DNA from: Flavobacteriales bacterium
GTDB taxonomy: Bacteria; Bacteroidota; Bacteroidia; Flavobacteriales_D; Crocinitomicaceae
DNA: 11,388 nucleotides
Direction: 5' to 3'
NCBI GenBank assembly: GCA_947462695.1
Contig: CANHQC010000032.1
Span: 1 to 11,388, forward strand
Positions 1 to 4,741 of this stretch are shown one piece after another (position 1 is the stretch's first letter; each line of letters begins with the position of its first letter). A model generated the notes under the pieces. The model was not told where the DNA came from, did not search any database, and saw nothing but the letters and a program-made list of their open reading frames with translations. Position numbers and translations under genes: made by a program.

Positions 1-806
1 AGTTGGTAGTTCTTCAGCTCGCCTTGTTTTGTAAAAACAGCCAAGGATTTATCAACGGCAGAAAGAATATAGATTTCATCTGTAAAAGGGTGAACGGCAA
101 GTGACGATGGAAGAAATTTTAAGGCGCTAATACTGTCTCCAGAATGTTTGTTCAGGCGCATCGGTAATGGCAGATTATTCGATTGTGCAAAGTTTTCAAT
201 TTCTGAAACACGAATTGAAAGTATTGGTTCTTCAGATAAATCCAATGTGGTAAGATCAACAGCATAAATTACGCGTAAGTCTTTTTGCTCTGGTCCTTTG
301 CCAAGTTTACTTTTCGGGGCAAGCAACAATCGATTTTCCCTTTCATCATAACAAAGTCCTTCATGATCCCAAGTAGGAAGATTCAATTGCTTCACGCTCA
401 CTGACAAGGAATCATATGGTGCGGTGATTTTAAAAAGTGCAGCATCACTCCTCAAGGCATAAAATGTTGTACCTACGCGTGTTAATCCTTCGAAATCCCC
501 CTTATTTCCAAAATGGAATTGACTCGTAATGCTGTCTTTTGATAAATTGTAAATAAAAATTGTTCCTGCTTCGTCATGTACACAGGCGATTTCCTTCGAT
601 GTAAGGTCCGTTAATCCTGAAATCTCTCTCAATTCAAAAGGAAGAAAACTGACTTTTTCTGGGGAGTTCAGGGAGTAAAAACCGCTTAATTGAGTAGCTG
701 AAAGCTCAACATAATGGTAATAATCAAGTCCCACCTTTTGAATTTGCTTGACAGCAATAAAGGATAAAATGACAAGAGCAATGGAGAAATAAGACTGGCC
801 TTTCAT
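1..806 (-). CDS. SdiA-regulated-like beta-propeller protein, 3' end outside window
   Basis: The first 268 residues of a minus-strand gene are visible, with ATG at 806-804; the reading frame stays open to base 1, so the C-terminus is missing. An N-terminal hydrophobic stretch (about residues 5-20) without a clear cleavage site suggests a membrane anchor or signal peptide. The rest carries motifs I associate with the SdiA-regulated family (PF06977): EISGL (61-65), a VHDE-type motif (76-79), GDFEGL (103-108), WDHEGL (146-151) and a lysine-rich loop near 165-175, followed by FLPSSLAVHP (231-240). Members are predicted beta-propellers exposed outside the cytoplasm; no firm catalytic role is known to me. 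The visible length fits a roughly 280-residue protein lacking its last strands. A perfect TAnnTTTG box lies just upstream at 822-829. Alternative: a phytase- or esterase-like propeller. Family call moderately sure, function unknown. Confidence 0.72.
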   Translation of the reverse strand, partial: MKGQSYFSIALVILSFIAVKQIQKVGLDYYHYVELSATQLSGFYSLNSPEKVSFLPFELREISGLTDLTSKEIACVHDEAGTIFIYNLSKDSITSQFHFGNKGDFEGLTRVGTTFYALRSDAALFKITAPYDSLSVSVKQLNLPTWDHEGLCYDERENRLLLAPKSKLGKGPEQKDLRVIYAVDLTTLDLSEEPILSIRVSEIENFAQSNNLPLPMRLNKHSGDSISALKFLPSSLAVHPFTDEIYILSAVDKSLAVFTKQGELKNYQ

Positions 807-821
807 GTAAGCTGAATGGAA

Positions 822-829
822 CAAATATA
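822..829 (-). promoter_or_regulatory. Candidate Bacteroidota -7 box for the propeller gene
   Basis: Read on the minus strand the bases are TATATTTG, an exact match to the Bacteroidota sigma-factor -7 consensus TAnnTTTG. It ends 15 bases before the ATG at 806, which would give a very short leader. No convincing -33 TTTG is found at the usual 17-20 base distance, so the call rests on the -7 box and its position. Confidence 0.38.
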
Positions 830-884
830 AGTTAGTTTTAAACAGTGTAACGAGATATGTGTTTAATAGTTAGTATGAAATCTA

Positions 885-919
885 TTCAATAAGAGCTATT
901 TTTCAGCGATTTTATTGAA
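885..919. repeat. 8-bp perfect inverted repeat in divergent spacer
   Basis: TTCAATAA (885-892) is exactly complementary in inverse order to TTATTGAA (912-919), with a 19-base spacer. It lies between the divergent propeller and barrel genes, just upstream of a TACATTTG box (928-935). It could be an operator or a weak RNA hairpin, or a chance match in AT-rich DNA. Confidence 0.3.
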
Positions 920-927
920 AAGTAGTA

Positions 928-935
928 TACATTTG
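928..935 (+). promoter_or_regulatory. Candidate -7 box upstream of the small barrel gene
   Basis: TACATTTG matches TAnnTTTG exactly on the plus strand, about 97 bases before the ATG at 1033. A TTG at the correct -33 distance is missing. A rival promoter is TTG (964-966), 17 bases, then TACGTTCA (984-991), which has better spacing but two mismatches in the -7 box. Which of the two drives the gene cannot be decided by eye. Confidence 0.25.
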
Positions 936-993
936 TAAGAAGTGAGCATAGTGTTGAAATGTATTGTGTCAGAAGCATTTAAATACGTTCATT

Positions 994-1006
994 TGTTTAA
1001 TAAACA
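994..1006. promoter_or_regulatory. Perfect 13-base palindrome, possible operator
   Basis: TGTTTAATAAACA is a perfect dyad (TGTTTA, central A, TAAACA) ending 27 bases upstream of the barrel-gene ATG. If the 964-991 promoter is used, the dyad covers the expected transcription start, a classic place for a repressor site. The half-site sequence TGTTTAATA occurs again at 860-868 in the same spacer. No regulator can be named. Confidence 0.33.
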
Positions 1007-1032
1007 GGTTTTAACGCCCAATAAAAACGGAT

Positions 1033-1701
1033 ATGAAAGGATCAATAATCAACCGAATTATCGTAATTCTACTTTTTTTTGCTACTTATTCATCTGCATT
1101 GGCCCAGTTTGGCATTAGCGGTGGTGTGAGTTTACTAAAGAGTTTTAGAGTTCCACAGTCGTTTTTTGGATTTCATGTTGGAGGAGAGATTCCAAGAGAC
1201 GATCAATTGTCGTTTTATGGACGACTATCCTATTCGTTAAAACAACGTGAGCAAGATTCAACCGCCACCATTTTGTACAATGAGACATTCACGGACTCCA
1301 AAGAAGTCAAGTTCGTTAATGCCATGAACTATGTCATCATTGAAGGAGGGAACAGGTATTACATAGGAAACGGTTATGATGCCGATTTTGGGGCATATGG
1401 TGGGGGAAACCTTATGCTCATTTTTAATTCGGTAAATCGGGAATACAGTGATTTCGACAATTCTAAATTTCAATTGCCCCAAAATGAAATGGCAAAAGGA
1501 TCAATATTTAACTTGGCTGTCGGATTGGCGGGTGGTGTGAAGTACACTTTCGCTGGCATTGGTACAGCTTATTTTGATGCTGGTCTTGGGTATATGATTA
1601 TGTCTACAGCAAGTAACCCTGTAGCAGAAAGTGTGGCATCTACGCTTTATTCACCCTTGATATTTAATTTTGCGGTAGGCTTCCGAAAAGATTTGTACTA
1701 A
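1033..1701 (+). CDS. Small secreted outer-membrane beta-barrel protein, unknown function
   Basis: This encodes 222 residues. A Sec signal peptide is clear: basic start, hydrophobic core about 8-20, and an ALA motif at 22-24 giving likely cleavage before Q25. The mature part alternates glycine/aromatic-rich stretches typical of amphipathic strands (for example around 46-70, 95-125 and 160-220) and ends in FAVGFRKDLY, an aromatic C-terminus like that of outer-membrane barrels. About 200 mature residues suit an 8-strand barrel of the broad Bacteroidota 'outer membrane beta-barrel' type. I cannot assign it to a characterised family. Its TAA overlaps the stop codon of the convergent kinase gene. 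The upstream spacer holds a palindrome and an inverted repeat, so it may be regulated. Cell location is fairly sure, role unknown. Confidence 0.72.
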   Translation: MKGSIINRIIVILLFFATYSSALAQFGISGGVSLLKSFRVPQSFFGFHVGGEIPRDDQLSFYGRLSYSLKQREQDSTATILYNETFTDSKEVKFVNAMNYVIIEGGNRYYIGNGYDADFGAYGGGNLMLIFNSVNREYSDFDNSKFQLPQNEMAKGSIFNLAVGLAGGVKYTFAGIGTAYFDAGLGYMIMSTASNPVAESVASTLYSPLIFNFAVGFRKDLY

Positions 1702-2624
1702 ACGAGTCTCTTCCACCAACTTTGGTGTGAAGTGAGGTTATTCATTTCCGTTACAAGTTCGTCGAAATTGGGAAACCGTTCGTTTTTGGATTTTTCAAGT
1801 TCCAATTTGATTTCATCATTTGTAAGGTATCGTGGTGCGGTTCTAAACTGAGGCTTTTTAGTCGCTTTTTGTAAAAAAATAAGCCAATCTTTCGGAATTG
1901 AGGAGTGATCAGGTAAAGGGTGGTTGAGTTGTAAATTGGTATAAATACTTGGGTTAGAGTGCTTCAAGGGTAATTCTCCGCTCAATAACCGCCAAATAAG
2001 TATTCCAACTGAAAAAATATCCGTTCGTTCATCAACAAGATCTAATCTGTTTAGAATTAATTCTGGCGCAGCGTAGCCAAGCGGAAAAAGCACTTGACGG
2101 TCATTGATTTGCGCAGTGTCGATGGCCAAACCGAAATCAATGAGTTGTAAAGAAAGGGTGCCGTTTACATTACTAACCAGCATGTTTGACGGTTTTATAT
2201 CGCAATGAACAATGTTCTCTTGAGCTAATTCATATAGTATAGGTTGTAGAGCTTTACAAATTGCTTTAATGGTGACAAATCGGTTTTTGAAACGAACAGT
2301 CTTCCAGAAGTGATCTAAAGGTACGCCTGGTAAATAATCTCTAGTGAGGAGGATTGTTTTCTCGTCCTCTAGTAAACGCACTCCAGAGGGCAGTCCGTTT
2401 GCATCAAAAGAAAATTTTGATTCGTTTATCAATGCAAATAAATGCTTTGAGTCAGGTGTGGATGTTTCGATCCATTTTAACACGTGATATTTTCCTGATT
2501 GTTTGCTCTTTGCCTTAAAGACAGGAAGAAATGACCGTTTTACTTGATTACCGAGAGGAGAGATATCCTCAAAAAGCGTTGAGACTAAATGCGGAATTGG
2601 GGTATGCTCACCTGTTGTGCTCAC
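1698..2624 (-). CDS. Eukaryotic-like Ser/Thr protein kinase (non-RD)
   Basis: This is a 308-residue cytoplasmic kinase fold without a membrane segment or extra sensor domain. Visible motifs: ATP-anchoring lysine in VLKW (K50), likely alpha-C glutamate E69, catalytic loop HCDIKPSN (H140, D142, K144, N147), DFG (163-165), APE (186-188) and DIFSVG (202-207). All core catalytic residues are present, so activity is likely. Two oddities: the arginine of HRD is cysteine (a non-RD kinase, often not controlled by activation-loop phosphorylation), and the nucleotide loop (about 21-39) has lost most of its glycines. The start is GTG at 2624; the codon just before it in frame is TGA, and no in-frame ATG precedes the kinase core. 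It is divergent from the SiaC-family gene and overlaps the barrel gene by 4 bases at its 3' end. The substrate is unknown; SiaC is a possible but unproven partner. Confidence 0.9.
   Translation of the reverse strand: MSTTGEHTPIPHLVSTLFEDISPLGNQVKRSFLPVFKAKSKQSGKYHVLKWIETSTPDSKHLFALINESKFSFDANGLPSGVRLLEDEKTILLTRDYLPGVPLDHFWKTVRFKNRFVTIKAICKALQPILYELAQENIVHCDIKPSNMLVSNVNGTLSLQLIDFGLAIDTAQINDRQVLFPLGYAAPELILNRLDLVDERTDIFSVGILIWRLLSGELPLKHSNPSIYTNLQLNHPLPDHSSIPKDWLIFLQKATKKPQFRTAPRYLTNDEIKLELEKSKNERFPNFDELVTEMNNLTSHQSWWKRLV
1714..1727. other. Short hairpin at convergent gene junction
   Basis: CACCAA and TTGGTG form a 6-bp perfect stem around a 2-base centre, 13 bases after the barrel-gene stop and inside the last codons of the kinase (His-Gln-Ser-Trp-Trp). 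Being symmetrical it could act on both transcripts, but no T-run follows on either strand, so it is not a canonical intrinsic terminator. Confidence 0.25.
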
Positions 2625-2733
2625 TCATTAGGTATAAAATGGACGAAATAAAACTCGATTTCAACTCGACAAACCGGATAATAATAGCGCCGAAAAAAGA
2701 CAATTATTCAGTGAAAAATACATTTTAATCAAC

Positions 2734-2741
2734 CAAAACTA
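2734..2741 (-). promoter_or_regulatory. Candidate -7 box for the kinase gene
   Basis: On the minus strand this reads TAGTTTTG, an exact TAnnTTTG match, 110 bases before the kinase GTG. A -33 element at the proper distance is not obvious. If used, the mRNA has a leader of about 100 bases, which contains two AACTCGA direct repeats 11 bases apart (2652-2658, 2663-2669). Confidence 0.28.
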
Positions 2742-2811
2742 TGTTTTATTCAAAAAAAAGTTAATTTCGACTTTGCTTTTTTGGATTTTATCGACCGTTA
2801 TTCCGTTTTCG

Positions 2812-2821
2812 TATAATTTTC
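2812..2821 (+). promoter_or_regulatory. Candidate promoter core for the SiaC-family gene
   Basis: TATAATTTTC contains both a TATAAT hexamer (2812-2817) and a one-mismatch TAnnTTTG box (TAATTTTC, 2814-2821). It lies 22-52 bases before the two possible start codons of the SiaC-family gene. No good -33 element is seen, so the call is tentative. Confidence 0.27.
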
Positions 2822-2872
2822 AATCGAAGCTAAGAAAATTTAATGCAATTTGCGTTGATCAATTTAAAAGGA

Positions 2873-3268
2873 ATGCATCTTTTAGTTAAAGAATCTACAG
2901 CTGTTACTCCATCAATATGTTTTGATGCGTATACTGGCGTGATGGAAATTAAAGGTAGATCTATTCCTGATCAACCAGACGAATTCTGGCTACCTGTATT
3001 AAGTTGGTTCGAATCCTATTTACTTCATCCACAACCAAGAACGCGCATTCGAATCGATCTTGAGTACTTTAATATTTCATCCTCCAAGCGCATTTTGTTT
3101 CTTCTGTATAAATTAAATGAACTTGTTGATGCTGGAAAAGAGGCTGAAGTAGAGTGGTGTTACCGCCAATCCGATGATGACATGTTTGAAGTTGGCCAAG
3201 ATTATGCTTACATGGTTAGGGTTCCTTTTATATTCAATGAATACAGGGAAGTTGCACTCGCTATTTAA
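2873..3268 (+). CDS. SiaC-family regulatory protein (DUF1987), phospho-site Thr replaced by Ile
   Basis: From the chosen ATG the protein has 131 residues and follows the SiaC/DUF1987 pattern along its whole length: an N-terminal strand and TPS motif, FDAYTGVMEIKGRSIPDQ (17-34), F-W-PV-SWFE (38-47), the YFNISSSK core (65-72), then an acidic DDDMFEVG loop and VPF near the end. In Pseudomonas aeruginosa, SiaC binds and activates the diguanylate cyclase SiaD; phosphorylation of Thr68 by SiaB blocks this and SiaA reverses it. Here residue 68 is Ile (codon ATT, 3074-3076), so that site cannot be phosphorylated; neighbouring serines remain. An in-frame ATG at 2843 would add ten residues, but family members begin at the equivalent of 2873, so I prefer that. 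The gene is divergent from the kinase and followed after 53 bases by a separate operon. Family call is strong; loss of switching is inference. Confidence 0.82.
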   Translation: MHLLVKESTAVTPSICFDAYTGVMEIKGRSIPDQPDEFWLPVLSWFESYLLHPQPRTRIRIDLEYFNISSSKRILFLLYKLNELVDAGKEAEVEWCYRQSDDDMFEVGQDYAYMVRVPFIFNEYREVALAI

Positions 3269-3280
3269 AACCATTCGGTA

Positions 3281-3295
3281 GACAAAGTTGTTGTC
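3281..3295. other. Small dyad between SiaC gene and next operon
   Basis: GACAA (3281-3285) and TTGTC (3291-3295) form a 5-bp stem with a 5-base loop, 12 bases after the SiaC-gene stop. A short T-run begins only 11 bases later, so terminator function is doubtful. It overlaps the TTG triplets that would serve as -33 element of the next promoter and might be an operator. Confidence 0.2.
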
Positions 3296-3318
3296 CTAGC
3301 GAAATCTTTTTAATTTTG
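3291..3318 (+). promoter_or_regulatory. Promoter of the small ORF-OmpH-DUF4924 operon
   Basis: TTG (3291-3293), a 17-base spacer and an exact TAnnTTTG box (TAATTTTG, 3311-3318) form the best-spaced Bacteroidota-type promoter in the window; an overlapping TTG at 3288-3290 gives a 20-base spacer, also allowed. The ATG follows only three bases after the -7 box, so transcription should begin at or very near the start codon. Confidence 0.5.
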
Positions 3319-3321
3319 ACC

Positions 3322-3573
3322 ATGCGAATCATTAAAGAAATTCCGCACGAACGGTACAAAATTCAATTGCTCCAGTATAATGCTAAGTTCATTGTGAAAA
3401 TTGAATTGGGTCAGTTTGAACAAACCTTCAAAATTGGAGAATTAGATGTCCAAACAGTTGATGATGTTGAACGAATGATTACGCCCACTTTGTTGTCCAA
3501 TTGCTTAAATCGGTTTATTGAAATGAGAGCGGATTGGGAAATGGCCTTTAGTTCAGTAAATATAAAAGATTGA
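3322..3573 (+). CDS. Small conserved Bacteroidota protein, unknown function
   Basis: This encodes 83 residues from the ATG at 3322; a TTG two codons upstream (3316) is in frame but lies inside the -7 box and is unlikely. No signal peptide or membrane segment is present, so the protein is probably cytoplasmic. It begins with KEIPHERYKIQLLQYNAKFI (residues about 4-23), followed by an IELGQFEQTFKI strand pair and a helical C-terminal half. The pattern IPH...KI...N.K.-VK-E....EQT.K resembles a small uncharacterised protein I recall as widespread in Flavobacteriia and relatives, with no known function. It heads an operon: the next ATG follows its TGA after three bases. There is no ribosome binding site, which agrees with a possible leaderless transcript. 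Existence of the gene is fairly sure, function unknown. Confidence 0.72.
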   Translation: MRIIKEIPHERYKIQLLQYNAKFIVKIELGQFEQTFKIGELDVQTVDDVERMITPTLLSNCLNRFIEMRADWEMAFSSVNIKD

Positions 3574-3576
3574 AAT

Positions 3577-4185
3577 ATGAAAAAATTCGTTTATTTAATC
3601 GCTACAGTGACTGTTATTGCAGGATTCACTTCGTGTAAATCATCCACAAAAAAAGAAGAACAACCGATCCCGCCTACAGTTGAGAAAAGGGATTTAGGCG
3701 GACTTAAAATTGCCTATTATCACAGCGATAGCTTGAAAGAACAATTTACGTATTTCAAAAACCAGGAGGCAATTGTTACCAAAAAGCAAAAGGCCTTTCA
3801 ACAAGAGGTTGAACGACGAACGAAAGAGTATCAGAATTTTATCGTTCGCAATAATGAGAAGCTTCAAAGTGGTATGCTTTCGCAAAATGAACAAATGCAA
3901 ATCCAACAACAGGCACAGCGACTAGAAGCTGATTTAATGCAATACCAGCAAGCACAAGGGGCGAAATTGGAAGAAGAAACGCTCAAAAAATTAGAGGCAA
4001 TAAGCAAAAAAATTGAGGCATTTGGAAAACGTTTTTGTGAAGAGAATAAAATTGATATTCTCCTGATTCACGGTCCGGGAGGTCAGGTAAATTACATTTC
4101 TCCAGCGATGGACGTTACGCGTTCCTTTACCTCTTACCTCAATGCGCATCAATCAGAAATAGAAGCCGATATTCAAAAGAAATAA
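3577..4185 (+). CDS. OmpH/Skp-family lipoprotein (periplasmic chaperone-like)
   Basis: This encodes 202 residues. The start is a lipoprotein signal peptide: MKKFVY, a hydrophobic core, and lipobox FTSC with Cys20 as the lipidated residue, followed by Lys-Ser-Ser. After a short linker comes a beta strand (GLKIAYYHSDSL, 42-53), a long glutamine/lysine/glutamate-rich helical region (about 60-150) suited to an Skp-like coiled-coil arm, and a closing strand segment VNYISPAMDVT (171-181) matching the conserved OmpH end where a strand precedes a D-x-T motif. Skp/OmpH proteins hold unfolded outer-membrane proteins in the periplasm. Classic Skp is soluble and about 160 residues; lipidated versions occur in Bacteroidota and would be membrane-tethered. 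The gene is second in a tight operon, 3 bases after the preceding stop and 1 base before the next start. Confidence 0.82.
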   Translation: MKKFVYLIATVTVIAGFTSCKSSTKKEEQPIPPTVEKRDLGGLKIAYYHSDSLKEQFTYFKNQEAIVTKKQKAFQQEVERRTKEYQNFIVRNNEKLQSGMLSQNEQMQIQQQAQRLEADLMQYQQAQGAKLEEETLKKLEAISKKIEAFGKRFCEENKIDILLIHGPGGQVNYISPAMDVTRSFTSYLNAHQSEIEADIQKK

Positions 4186-4186
4186 G

Positions 4187-4738
4187 ATGTTCATTGCTCA
4201 ACAAAAACTTCAAGAAAACATTGCGGAATATGTGATTTACATGTACCAAATTGAAGATGTTATTCGCGCGTATGATTTTAACGTTGACCGCATCATCACT
4301 GATTTTGTTCAGCCCCAATTACCCGATCAATCTTTTGTGAACCAATACCGCCAATGGTATGAAAATCTGGTTCGGCAAATGAAGGCACAACGGTTAGAAA
4401 AAGTAGGCCATTTGCATGAGTTGAACGATATCTTGGTAGAGTTAAGTTACTTACACAATACCTTACTTAATCTTGCGAATGATTCAAAATACCGGACACT
4501 TTTCGAAACGGCTACGCCATTTATTGAAGAATTCAAAGAACGCTCGAACTTAAAAGAAAAGAACCACATTGAAATCCTCTTTCATGCCATGTACATGAAA
4601 ATGTTGCTTCGCTTGAAAAAGCAGGAAATTAGTGCCGAAACAGAAGAAGCATTTGACGCTATGCGTATTATGTTAGCCTATTTAGCGAAATCCTATAAAG
4701 CTATGAAATCAGGCGAATTGAATTTTTTCGCAAACTAA
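4187..4738 (+). CDS. DUF4924 family protein
   Basis: This encodes 183 residues, predicted mostly helical and cytoplasmic, with no signal peptide. Recognisable DUF4924 (PF16271) features are the N-terminal block NIAEYVIYMYQIEDVIRAY (11-29), the QWYENLV block (56-62), GHLHELNDIL (74-83) followed by a leucine-rich helix with LSYLHNTLL, and the C-terminal block around MYMKMLLRLKKQEIS (135-149) leading to a YLAKSYKAMKSGEL tail. The length is normal for the family. No biochemical role is known to me. It is the last gene of the three-gene operon, starting one base after the OmpH-like stop, so translation is probably coupled. Its TAA is only three bases from the stop of the convergent flavoprotein gene, leaving no space for a terminator between them. 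Confidence 0.82.
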   Translation: MFIAQQKLQENIAEYVIYMYQIEDVIRAYDFNVDRIITDFVQPQLPDQSFVNQYRQWYENLVRQMKAQRLEKVGHLHELNDILVELSYLHNTLLNLANDSKYRTLFETATPFIEEFKERSNLKEKNHIEILFHAMYMKMLLRLKKQEISAETEEAFDAMRIMLAYLAKSYKAMKSGELNFFAN

Positions 4739-4741
4739 TTT

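Noticed and set aside
807..1032. Small RNA or tRNA gene in the divergent spacer
   Set aside because: No cloverleaf, TTCGA loop or stable GC-rich helix; the dyads present are AT-rich and fit operators better.
1258..1482. Minus-strand 74-codon frame inside the barrel gene
   Set aside because: It is fully antisense to a protein with signal peptide and barrel pattern, with no motif of its own.
2531..2728. Plus-strand 65-codon open frame crossing the kinase start and the spacer
   Set aside because: It is mostly antisense to well-supported kinase codons and has no family features or promoter; its composition follows the opposite strand.
2751..2759. A-run after a C, considered as a T-run of a terminator on the minus strand
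   Set aside because: No GC-rich stem precedes it on either strand, and it lies in a divergent promoter region where a terminator is not expected.
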